NCBI GenBank assembly: GCA_017412585.1
Contig: JAFPXK010000057.1
Span: 1 to 32,232, forward strand
Source: Oscillospiraceae bacterium
Lineage (GTDB): Bacteria; Bacillota; Clostridia; Oscillospirales; Oscillospiraceae
Length of the DNA stretch: 32,232 bases
Reading direction: 5' to 3'
The first letter of the stretch is position 1, and each line of letters starts with the position of its first letter. Positions 21,425 to 28,800 of the stretch are shown here, piece by piece. Under the pieces are notes generated by a model. The model saw only the letters and a list, made by a program, of their open reading frames with translations, did not search any database and was not told where the DNA came from. The position numbers and the translations under genes are program-made.

Positions 21425-24046
21425 TTACATGGTGTGGTCGCCCGGGCCCAACACGGCCTCTCGCCCGTCGGGCAGGATAACGCGGGCGGTGGCGTTGGCC
21501 GGCAGGGAGAAATGATAGCGGACGGTATCGCCGTCGTACCGCCAGCCGCTGACGATTTCGCCCACGGGGGAGAGGTATTTTGCCTCGGCGTGGCCCAGGG
21601 AGGGATGGGGCTGGGGGGCGAGGGTGATTTCGCCCCGGTCTACCCGGATGCCGCACACGCCGCCAAAGAGCCAGCCGCACACGGCGCCCTTGGAGTAGTG
21701 ATTCAGCGACGCCTTTACGTGGCCCTGTTCGTCCACGCCGTCCCACTCCTCCCAGATGGTGGTGGCGCCCCGCTTCACCTCATAGAGCCAGCCGGGGCAG
21801 GTGGGCTGCAGTAGCAGGGCGTAGGCGGTGTCGGTGCAGCCGTTCTCCGCCAGCACCGGGCAGAGGTCGGGGGTGGAGAGGAAGCCGGTGTTGAGATGGT
21901 ATCCGCAGCGCTGCACCAGCGCGTCCAGGTCCCGCGCCGCCTGCTGCTTTTCCGCACCGTCCAGCAGGTCAAACCGAATGGCCCGCACGTATTCCGCCTG
22001 CCGGTGGGAGGTAATCCTGCCCTCCGGCGCCGCCAGATGGCGGTAGGCCCTTTTGGCGCCATCTGCGATTTCCCGGTAGTGGGCCGCGGCAGCTTCGTCG
22101 CCCAGAATGGCGCTGATTTCCGCCAGCACCGCGCCGGACTTGGCGTAGTAGGCGGTGGCCACCTTGGGCTGGGGCTTGCCCATGGCCCCCACGCTGTCCA
22201 CGTCCGGCTCGCACCACTCGCCGTAGTCGGTGCCGGAGGAGATGGTGTATTTCTCATAGGGATTGCCGTCGCCGCTCTGGGCGGGGGCGAACTTCTGCAT
22301 CATCTCCGCCAGGGCCTCCGGGGGCAGCTTGGCCAGCATGGCCCTGTACTGCTCCGGGATGGCGCTGATATCCGGGGCGGACTGCTGTTGCCCCGCCCGG
22401 CTCTCCAAAAAGCCGTACCACCGGCCCATCATGTCCGCGTTCTCCTGCAAAATCCGGGCGTCGCCGCTGCGGCGGTACAGCGCCCAGGGCACCAGAATGG
22501 CGGCGTCGCCCCAGCCCACGGAGCCAGCCAGCAGCTTTGCAGTGAAGCCGGGCACGTTGTTCCGGGGGGCGATGTTGGCGATTTTGCCGTCGTCGTACTG
22601 GTTCACCCTGCATTCGCCCAGCCATTTCCGCACCACGCCGCCGCAGTCCATGAGATACAGCCCCGTGTCGATGAACACGCCCATGTCGCCGGTCCAGGCG
22701 GCCCGCTCCCGGGTGGGGCAGTCGGTGGGCACGTCGCAGAAGTTGGACTTCATGCTCCACACCGTGTTCTCCACCAGGCGGTTCACGTCCTCGTTGCCGC
22801 AGGTGAACCACCCCGTCCGCGCCATGTCGGAGTAGACGGCGATGGCGGTGAACACCGCGTCCGTCAGGTCGATATCCGTCTCCACCCTGGCGTAGCGGAA
22901 GCCCCACAGGGAGAAGGTGGTCTTATACTCGTTGCGGCCCTCCCGGCAGGTGTACACCACCTGCTGCCGTGTGCCGCCCTCCTTGTGGCGCTGACGGTCC
23001 TGGAAGTTCTCCTGGGTGAAGTTGCCCTTTTCATCCAGGGTCTCGCCGCACCAAAGGGTAATGGTCTGGCCCGCCCGGGCCGTCAGGGTAAAGGAGAGGT
23101 ATCCCGCCATGTTCTGGCCGAAATCCAGCACCCTTTCACCGTTGGGGGTGGTGAAAAGACGGCCGGTGAAATGCTCGTGCTCCCGGATGGGCACGCAGTC
23201 GGCGCAGGCCAGGTTGGCGGTGCCGTAGTCCCGCACCGTCACGCCGTGCCACGTCTGGGGAACGCGCCGGGCGTCCACCACCTCGCCCTGCTGCATGTCG
23301 TTTTCCCGGATGGGGCCGTCCTGGCTGGCCTGCCACTGTCCGTCCGACAGGCACGCCGCCGCGCCGTCCACCTCCAACTGGAAGTACAGCGCCACGTCCT
23401 CGCCGTACAGGTTCCTGTCGCCGTCTACGCCGGAGCAGCTTCTGTACCAGCCGTCGCCCAGGGTGACGACGGCCTCGTTCTCGCCGGGGCGGAGCAGCGC
23501 CGTCACGTCGTAGGTCTGGACGAACAGCCTTTTATCATAGGTGGACGTGCCCGGGGTCAGCACGGCGTCGCCCACCCGCACGCCGTTGAGTTCCGCCACG
23601 TAAAGGCCGTGGCAGGTGACGTACAGCCTGGCCTGACGAAAGCTCTCCGGCACGGTGAAGGTCCGCCGGAGAATGCTGGCGGGCTTGTGGGCCTGGGGAT
23701 CCCGGTCAAGCTCCGGGTCGATCCATTGGGCCACATAGTCGCCCTGGTCCAGAAGGCCCATCTCAAACCAGGCCTCCCGCCACGGGCCCGCCGCGCCGTT
23801 CTCGTCCCACAGCCGCACACGCCAGTGGATGCGCTCCCGGCTGTGGACCTGGCCGCCGAAGATGGCGTTCATCTCCCGGCTGGCCACCTTGCCGCTGCGC
23901 CATATTACGTCGGCACCTCGCCGGGCCTCGATTTCGTAGGCCGTCTGGGCCTGGCCGCCCTGGCACAGCCAGCTCAGCCGGGGCTGCCGCGTGCCCAGCC
24001 CCAGGGGATCCACCAGATACTCCGTCTTCAGTGCCCGCGCTTCCAT
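21425..24046 (-). CDS. GH78 alpha-L-rhamnosidase
   Basis: An 873-residue cytoplasmic inverting hydrolase removing terminal alpha-L-rhamnose. The N-terminal domains (residues 5-290) include the LKTEYLVDPLGL start and the rhamnosidase N-domain motifs NGVRVGDAVLTPG and STYDKRLFVQTYDVT. The catalytic (alpha/alpha)6 barrel contains DCPTRERAAWTGD (442-454), giving D442, E447 and D454, spaced exactly as D567, E572 and D579 of Bacillus RhaB, and E766 (TIWEEWDG) as the second key acid. Residues about 552-597 form a helical insertion (PEQYRAMLAKLPPEALAEMM). ATG at 24046 has AAAGGA eight bases upstream; earlier in-frame ATGs add non-family residues. First gene of the operon, behind its promoter at 24151-24179. 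Confidence 0.93.
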   Translation of the reverse strand: MEARALKTEYLVDPLGLGTRQPRLSWLCQGGQAQTAYEIEARRGADVIWRSGKVASREMNAIFGGQVHSRERIHWRVRLWDENGAAGPWREAWFEMGLLDQGDYVAQWIDPELDRDPQAHKPASILRRTFTVPESFRQARLYVTCHGLYVAELNGVRVGDAVLTPGTSTYDKRLFVQTYDVTALLRPGENEAVVTLGDGWYRSCSGVDGDRNLYGEDVALYFQLEVDGAAACLSDGQWQASQDGPIRENDMQQGEVVDARRVPQTWHGVTVRDYGTANLACADCVPIREHEHFTGRLFTTPNGERVLDFGQNMAGYLSFTLTARAGQTITLWCGETLDEKGNFTQENFQDRQRHKEGGTRQQVVYTCREGRNEYKTTFSLWGFRYARVETDIDLTDAVFTAIAVYSDMARTGWFTCGNEDVNRLVENTVWSMKSNFCDVPTDCPTRERAAWTGDMGVFIDTGLYLMDCGGVVRKWLGECRVNQYDDGKIANIAPRNNVPGFTAKLLAGSVGWGDAAILVPWALYRRSGDARILQENADMMGRWYGFLESRAGQQQSAPDISAIPEQYRAMLAKLPPEALAEMMQKFAPAQSGDGNPYEKYTISSGTDYGEWCEPDVDSVGAMGKPQPKVATAYYAKSGAVLAEISAILGDEAAAAHYREIADGAKRAYRHLAAPEGRITSHRQAEYVRAIRFDLLDGAEKQQAARDLDALVQRCGYHLNTGFLSTPDLCPVLAENGCTDTAYALLLQPTCPGWLYEVKRGATTIWEEWDGVDEQGHVKASLNHYSKGAVCGWLFGGVCGIRVDRGEITLAPQPHPSLGHAEAKYLSPVGEIVSGWRYDGDTVRYHFSLPANATARVILPDGREAVLGPGDHTM

Positions 24047-24150
24047 GGCCGCCATCCTTTCATGTTTCACTCTTTCGCCATATTGGAAAAGAGAGACTAT
24101 TTTACCGAAATCCAAATCAATTCTTGCTATTTCCGCAATAATATGGTTTC

Positions 24151-24179
24151 ATTATAGTAACACAGGGCGACAGCGTAAA
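24151..24179 (-). promoter_or_regulatory. Promoter of the glycosidase operon
   Basis: On the minus strand, -10 TATAAT (24151-24156) and -35 TTTACG (24174-24179) are 17 bases apart. The leader to the GH78 start is about 100 bases and AT-rich compared with its surroundings. A weak -35 fits dependence on an activator, the divergent AraC protein being the likely one. Confidence 0.65.
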
Positions 24180-24189
24180 GCCACTGATT

Positions 24190-24213
24190 CACGAAAAGTT
24201 ATACTCATTCGTG
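24190..24213. promoter_or_regulatory. Inverted repeat in the divergent control region
   Basis: CACGAA (24190-24195) and TTCGTG (24208-24213) are perfect 6-bp inverted arms around TTATACT, a possible -10 for the plus-strand AraC gene. It is a candidate operator; no binding protein can be assigned from sequence. Confidence 0.35.
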
Positions 24214-24251
24214 CTCTTTGCGCCGCCGCGAATCGGAAAGGGGAGACCCCT

Positions 24252-25478
24252 ATGGCGTCCACCATCACCCAGGCGGAGCAGAATCTCCAGCTGCTTCAGG
24301 CCATGATACCGGCCAACGAGCAGTTCTATGTCTGGTGCTTCACCCGGGAGGGCCGCTGCCTGGGCACATCCTGTCCCGAGGAGGACAGGCCCCTGCTGGA
24401 GCGGGCGTTTCTCCGCTTCGGCGGCTGGGAGAGGGCCCTTGGGGCGGCGGAGGCGGGTGAGCCCCGGCTCATCGGCTCCCCCATCGGCATGCAGTGGGCC
24501 GTCACCTTTGAGACGGAGCGCCGGGGCAGCCTGGTGTTCGTGGCAGGCCCCGTGTTCTACACCCTGCCCACCGAGTCCCAGCTCCGCAGCACCCTCCGCA
24601 GCTATACCGACGACGCCGCCGACGCCCGCTGGGCCGTGGCGCTGCTGCGCCGCCTGCCCTTCCTGCCGGTGATGCCCTACGCCATTTTCAGCCGCTACGT
24701 GATGATGGTCCACAACGCCCTCACCGGCAGCCGGCTGGAGCTGTCTGCCCTGCAGCAGACCGCCGCCCCCGGCCACGCCGACCCCATCCCCCAGGGCCGG
24801 GACCGCACCAAGGTCTACCAGGCGGAGCGGGCCATGCTGCAGATGGTGCGCAACGGCGACATCAACTATCAGCACGCCCTGGACCTGTCCTCCAGCCTCA
24901 GCCCCGGCGTGCCCGTCCAGGGGGAGGACCCCCTCCAGCAGAACCGCATCAGCATCATCGTGTTCACCTCTCTCGTCTGCCGCGCGGCCATTGAGGGGGG
25001 CCTCAGCCCGGAGGTGGCCTATCCCCTGGGCGACGCCTACATCGCCTCCGCCGTCCGCAGCCGGGACACCGGCGAGCTCAGCGCCCTGGCCCAGACCATG
25101 TATCACGACTTCATCTACCGTGTCCACAACCTCCGGGTCAACCCCGATTACTCCCCCGCCGTCCAGAAGTGCTGCGCCTACGTTGAGCTGAGCCTGGACA
25201 AAAAAATCCGCCTGGCCGACCTGGCGGCACTTACGGGCTATACGGAGTATTACCTCACCGATAAATTCAAAAAGGAGACCGGCATACCCCTCTATCTCTA
25301 TATCCGCTTCGCCAAAATCGAGAAGGCCAAGGTGCTGCTGGAATCCACCGACCTGTCCGTCCGTGAGATTGCCGAGCGCCTGGCCTTCAGCTCCCAGAAT
25401 TTCTTTATCAAATGCTTCCACGAGGTCACAGGCTATTCCCCCGCCAAGTACCGCAAGGCCTTTGCCCTGGGGAGATGA
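24252..25478 (+). CDS. AraC-family regulator of the glycosidase operon
   Basis: A 408-residue transcription factor. The C-terminal 100 residues carry two helix-turn-helix motifs: KIRLADLAALTGYTEYYLTD and the second half with VREIAERLAFSS, NFFIKCFHEVTGYSPAKYRK, the AraC/XylS signature. The N-terminal about 280 residues have no cupin; residues 80-110 (GMQWAVTFETERRGSLVFVAGP) look like a small-molecule sensor of PAS/GAF type, followed by a helical linker region. The ATG at 24252 lies behind AAAGGGGAG. Divergent orientation to the six-gene glycosidase operon makes it the likely activator, responding to a released sugar or the imported glycoside. Confidence 0.87.
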   Translation: MASTITQAEQNLQLLQAMIPANEQFYVWCFTREGRCLGTSCPEEDRPLLERAFLRFGGWERALGAAEAGEPRLIGSPIGMQWAVTFETERRGSLVFVAGPVFYTLPTESQLRSTLRSYTDDAADARWAVALLRRLPFLPVMPYAIFSRYVMMVHNALTGSRLELSALQQTAAPGHADPIPQGRDRTKVYQAERAMLQMVRNGDINYQHALDLSSSLSPGVPVQGEDPLQQNRISIIVFTSLVCRAAIEGGLSPEVAYPLGDAYIASAVRSRDTGELSALAQTMYHDFIYRVHNLRVNPDYSPAVQKCCAYVELSLDKKIRLADLAALTGYTEYYLTDKFKKETGIPLYLYIRFAKIEKAKVLLESTDLSVREIAERLAFSSQNFFIKCFHEVTGYSPAKYRKAFALGR

Positions 25479-25482
25479 AAAG

Positions 25483-25510
25483 ACCCGCGCCGGGTATGCC
25501 CGGCGCGGGT
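25483..25510. terminator. Bidirectional terminator
   Basis: A 12-bp perfect stem (25483-25494 with 25499-25510, ACCCGCGCCGGG) with a TATG loop begins 5 bases after the AraC stop codon. TTTA follows on the plus strand and CTTTTC on the minus strand, so it serves both the AraC gene and the convergent acetyltransferase gene. Confidence 0.85.
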
Positions 25511-25521
25511 TTATCCGTGCT

Positions 25522-25992
25522 TCAATCCCATTCCTTCATGTAAAACCGATCCATCGTTCCATGCACCACGCTGTCCGGGCGGGCTATCTGCCGGTAGCCC
25601 AGTTTTTCGTATAGGGCCAGGGCCGCGGTCAGGTTGGTGTGGGTCTCCAGGTAGAGGCCCCGGTAGCCCATTTCCCGGGCCATGGCCTCCACGTGCTCCG
25701 TCAGCCGCCGGCCCAGGCCGCGGCCCTTGGCGTCGTCCCGGAGGTACAGCTTTTGCAGCTCCGCGAAGCCAGGCAGCACGTCCGTTTCCGCCAGCCCCGC
25801 GCCGCCCGCTACGCCGCCGTCCCACAGCACCCAGTACCCCCGGCCGGGGGCGGCGTAATACCGGGACAGGTGGTCCAGGCTGTCGTCATAATAGGCCGTG
25901 CCCGGAATGTCCAGGCCGTGGGCTTTCAGATTCTCCCGGACAATCCGGGCCATGGCGGCGTCATATTCCGCCGTCAGCGGCAGCAATTCCAT
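25522..25992 (-). CDS. GNAT-family N-acetyltransferase
   Basis: A 156-residue cytoplasmic acyl-CoA transferase. The acetyl-CoA loop is KGRGLGRRLTEHV (the R/Q-x-x-G-x-G/A motif), preceded by LQKLYLRDDA, the beta strand that pairs with the cofactor. Motif B is seen in LYLETHTNLTAALALYEKLGY. The ATG at 25992 has AAGGTG about 8 bases upstream; an in-frame extension of 42 codons reads through promoter DNA with TATAAT (26023-26028, minus strand) and is rejected. Acceptor substrate unknown. Monocistronic, convergent with the AraC gene. Confidence 0.88.
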   Translation of the reverse strand: MELLPLTAEYDAAMARIVRENLKAHGLDIPGTAYYDDSLDHLSRYYAAPGRGYWVLWDGGVAGGAGLAETDVLPGFAELQKLYLRDDAKGRGLGRRLTEHVEAMAREMGYRGLYLETHTNLTAALALYEKLGYRQIARPDSVVHGTMDRFYMKEWD

Positions 25993-26102
25993 TTCCCACA
26001 CCTTCTTTCTGGCGTTGCCCCCATTATAGCCCCCGGCGGGCCAAAGGGAAAGCAATATTTTCCAATTATCCGAAAAATCCATAACCATTTCCCGCAGGCG
26101 TA

Positions 26103-26131
26103 TTGTGCCTTGCCCCAAAATGTGATAAAAT
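26103..26131 (+). promoter_or_regulatory. Promoter of pyruvate kinase gene
   Basis: -35 TTGTGC (26103-26108), 17 bases, -10 TAAAAT (26126-26131), about 62 bases before the pyk start. No other strong candidate is seen in the 200-base gap to the divergent acetyltransferase gene. Confidence 0.5.
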
Positions 26132-26192
26132 CAGCCCACTATGACGGCGGGCCGTGGATATGGCTGCCTGTTTCGGAAAGGACGACCGCATT

Positions 26193-27605
26193 ATGAGAAA
26201 GACGAAAATCATCGGCACCATCGGCCCCGCCAGCCAGGACCCCGCCGTGTTCCGGGAGATGTGCCGCCAGGGCCTGAACGTGGCCCGGCTCAACTTCTCC
26301 CACGGTACCCACGAGGGCCACAAAAAGACCATCGACATGATCAAGGCCGTCCGGGTGGAGCTGAACCTGCCCATCGCCATCATGCTGGACACCAAGGGCC
26401 CCGAGTACCGCATCGGCCTGTTCCAGGGCGGCAAAATCACCCTGCCCGACGGCGCTGACTTCACCTTCACCACCCGGGACCTGATGGGCGACGACACCAT
26501 CGTGTCCGTCAACTACAAGGGACTGGCCGACGACCTGTCCGTGGGCGACCGCATCCTGGTGAACAACGGCCTGGTCAGCTTCGACGTGACGGCCATCGAG
26601 GGCACGGAAATCCGCTGCCGGGTGGTGAACGGCGGCGTGCTGTCCGACCGCAAGAGCATGAGCTTCCCCGGCCGGGTGATGCACCAGATTTACCTCAGCG
26701 AGCAGGACAAAGCGGACCTGCTCTTCGGCATCGAGAACGACGTGGACTTTGTGGCCGCGTCCTTCGTGTCCTGCAAGCAGGACCTGCTGGATTTGAAGGC
26801 CTTCCTGGCCGCCAACGGCGGCGGCGACATCGACGTGATCGCCAAGATTGAGAACCAGTCCGGCGTGGACAACATCGAGGACATCTGTTCCGCCTGCGAG
26901 GGCATCATGGTGGCCCGGGGCGACCTGGGCGTGGAGGTGCCCTTCACCGAGCTGCCCGCCATCCAGAAGTTCCTCATCACCAAGTGCCGCCTGCTGGGCA
27001 AGCGGGTCATCACCGCCACGGAGATGCTGGAGAGCATGATCACCAATCCCCGCCCCACCCGGGCGGAGATCAGCGACGTGGCCAACGCCGTTTACGACGG
27101 CACCAGCGCCATTATGCTCTCCGGTGAGTCCGCCGCCGGCAAGTTCCCGGTGGACGCCGTGCGGGTCATGAGCGAGATCGCCGAGGAGACGGAGAAGCAC
27201 ATCAACTACGTGGGCCGCTTCCACCGGGAGAATTTCGTCATCCAGAACCGGGTGGACGCCATCTCCCACGCCGCCTGCACCATGGCTATCGACCTGAGCG
27301 CCAAGGCCATCGTGGTCACCTCCATCAGCGGCCTCACCGTGCGCATGGTGTCCCGCTTCCGGGCCCCCATCGACATCGTGGGCCTGGCCACGGGGGAAAA
27401 GGCGTGGTATAAGCTGTCCCTGTCCTGGGGCGTGCTGCCCATCCTCACGGAGCAGTTCCCCAGCATGGAGGTGCTGAACTTCTACGCCCTCCGCGCCTCC
27501 CGGGACGCCCTGGGCCTGCACCAGGGGGACACCGTGGTCATGACCGGCGGCAACACCAGCGGCCAGAGCGGCAACACCAACGTCATCCGCATCGAAACGG
27601 TGTAA
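26193..27605 (+). CDS. pyk: Pyruvate kinase
   Basis: A 470-residue glycolytic enzyme converting phosphoenolpyruvate and ADP to pyruvate and ATP. MRKTKIIGTIGPAS begins the TIM barrel; NVARLNFSHGTHE and MLDTKGPEYRIG are substrate-site motifs; a B domain runs from about 70 to 168; the active-site signature IAKIENQSGVDNIEDI and MVARGDLGVEVP bind metal and phosphate; KRVITATEMLESM follows. The C-terminal domain ends at VIRIETV with no extra PEP-utiliser domain, unlike the longer Bacillus enzyme. The start at 26193 is chosen because homology begins there (AAAGGA upstream); 13 extra upstream codons are not supported. Monocistronic with its own promoter and terminator. Confidence 0.96.
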   Translation: MRKTKIIGTIGPASQDPAVFREMCRQGLNVARLNFSHGTHEGHKKTIDMIKAVRVELNLPIAIMLDTKGPEYRIGLFQGGKITLPDGADFTFTTRDLMGDDTIVSVNYKGLADDLSVGDRILVNNGLVSFDVTAIEGTEIRCRVVNGGVLSDRKSMSFPGRVMHQIYLSEQDKADLLFGIENDVDFVAASFVSCKQDLLDLKAFLAANGGGDIDVIAKIENQSGVDNIEDICSACEGIMVARGDLGVEVPFTELPAIQKFLITKCRLLGKRVITATEMLESMITNPRPTRAEISDVANAVYDGTSAIMLSGESAAGKFPVDAVRVMSEIAEETEKHINYVGRFHRENFVIQNRVDAISHAACTMAIDLSAKAIVVTSISGLTVRMVSRFRAPIDIVGLATGEKAWYKLSLSWGVLPILTEQFPSMEVLNFYALRASRDALGLHQGDTVVMTGGNTSGQSGNTNVIRIETV

Positions 27606-27617
27606 TCATAATACTGT

Positions 27618-27656
27618 AAAAGCTGACTGTGGAACGGCTCCCGGTCAGCTTTTATC
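27618..27656 (+). terminator. Rho-independent terminator of pyk
   Basis: A 10-bp perfect stem (AAAAGCTGAC 27618-27627 with GTCAGCTTTT 27644-27653) is followed by ATC and lies 12 bases past the stop codon. The T-tract is part of the descending stem. The next promoter's -35 begins right after it. Confidence 0.8.
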
Positions 27657-27685
27657 TTGCCATCTGGCGTAAAAAAGACTATGAT
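27657..27685 (+). promoter_or_regulatory. Promoter of the second AraC gene
   Basis: -35 TTGCCA (27657-27662), 17 bases, -10 TATGAT (27680-27685), 26 bases before the GTG start codon. Confidence 0.7.
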
Positions 27686-27711
27686 AGGGCCATAGAAAGG
27701 GGGGCGCGCCC

Positions 27712-28632
27712 GTGAACGAGCTGGAGATCATCCGCCATCAGCATATCAGCGGCATCAGCGTGTTTTTTGACACGGTGGAGTACCGCACCCCCCACTTTCA
27801 CCCGGAATGGGAGCTGATCTGGCTCCTCTCCGGCAGCCTGGCCGTCCAGTGCAGCCGCCGCCGTGTCACGGCGGGAAAGGGGGACTTGCTGCTCTTTGCC
27901 CCCAACCAGGTCCATGAGTTCACCATGCAGGACGGCCCTGCCACCTTTTTGTGCCTCCAGGTGTCGCCTCACAGCTTTGACCTGACCTGCCCGGAGCTGC
28001 GCTCAGTCACCATCCCCCGGCCCGATATCACCGAGGCCCTGACGGCGGCGCAGCGCCAGAGGGTTTACGACATGCTGCGGGAGCTGACGGCCCGGTATCT
28101 GGGGCAGGAGCCCTTCTACGCCCTGGGCTGCACGGCGGCGTGCGCTGATTTGCTGGGGCTGCTGCTGCCGCTGCTGCCCATCCACCGCATGACGGCGGAG
28201 GAGCAGACCAGCGCCGACAAGCGCAGCGCCCGCCTGGCCCGGTTCCTGGCCTTCGTGGACGAGAACTACCGCACCCCCATCCGCCTTGCCGATTTTGCCG
28301 CCGCCGAGGGCTGCTCCGTCAGCTACCTGTCCCGCTTTCTCAAGGAGAACCTGAACCAGACCTTTCAGCAGTACGTCAGCGGCATTCGCTTCCACGCCGC
28401 CTGCCGCATGATCCGCGCCGGCGGCATGCGGATGCTGGACGTGTGCGAGGCCGCCGGGTTTTCCGACTACCGGTATTTCTCCCAGTGCTTCAAGGCCTAC
28501 GCCGGCATGACGCCGGAGGCCTACAGCCGCTCCCTGCCCGCCCTGCCCTCCGGTGAAAAGCAAACATCCGTCTATTCCCGGGAGCGGTTTTACACCCGGG
28601 AAGAAAGTGAAGAAATGCTCCGTTCCCTGTGA
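27712..28632 (+). CDS. AraC-family regulator with N-terminal cupin sensor
   Basis: A 306-residue transcription factor. Residues about 15-95 are a cupin-type sugar-binding domain (HFHPEWELIWLLSGS, then GDLLLFAPNQVHEF). The C-terminal 100 residues contain both AraC helix-turn-helix motifs (IRLADFAAAEGCSVSYLSR and DVCEAAGFSDYRYFSQCFKAYAGMTPEAY). Translation starts at GTG 27712 after AAAGGGGGG; there is no in-frame ATG nearby. It is transcribed toward the kinase/DUF4867/isomerase operon, whose promoter region has several dyads, so it probably controls that operon in response to its sugar. The last codons run into the terminator stem. Confidence 0.88.
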   Translation: MNELEIIRHQHISGISVFFDTVEYRTPHFHPEWELIWLLSGSLAVQCSRRRVTAGKGDLLLFAPNQVHEFTMQDGPATFLCLQVSPHSFDLTCPELRSVTIPRPDITEALTAAQRQRVYDMLRELTARYLGQEPFYALGCTAACADLLGLLLPLLPIHRMTAEEQTSADKRSARLARFLAFVDENYRTPIRLADFAAAEGCSVSYLSRFLKENLNQTFQQYVSGIRFHAACRMIRAGGMRMLDVCEAAGFSDYRYFSQCFKAYAGMTPEAYSRSLPALPSGEKQTSVYSRERFYTREESEEMLRSL

Positions 28633-28647
28633 TGGGAGCGGAGTTTT
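28618..28647 (+). terminator. Terminator of the second AraC gene
   Basis: A 10-bp stem with one G-T wobble (CTCCGTTCCC 28618-28627 with GGGAGCGGAG 28634-28643) is followed by TTTTC. The ascending arm lies inside the last codons of the AraC gene. Confidence 0.8.
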
Positions 28648-28666
28648 CGCCATTTTTCACAAAAAA

Positions 28667-28736
28667 TGACCTTGAAACTATCCACTTTGCCAAAGTTACT
28701 AAAAGGTCAAGATTGTCTAATCACAATTTCACAATC
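28667..28736 (+). promoter_or_regulatory. Nested palindromes upstream of the kinase operon
   Basis: An AT-rich control region with three dyads: TGACCTT (28667-28673) with AAGGTCA (28703-28709); inside it ACTTTGCCAAAGT (28684-28696), a perfect 13-base palindrome; then GATTGT (28711-28716) with ACAATC (28731-28736). A possible -10 TATACT lies at 28764-28769 without a good -35, which fits activator-dependent transcription. These are candidate operators for the AraC protein or a second regulator. Confidence 0.5.
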
Positions 28737-28800
28737 GTCATAGAAAACCGCCGGTCAAATGGCTATACTGGCCTTAATAACGTGGAAGGGAAGTGGACAA

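Noticed and set aside
28633..28800. Catabolite-responsive (cre) site before the kinase operon
   Set aside because: None of the palindromes in this region matches the cre consensus closely enough.
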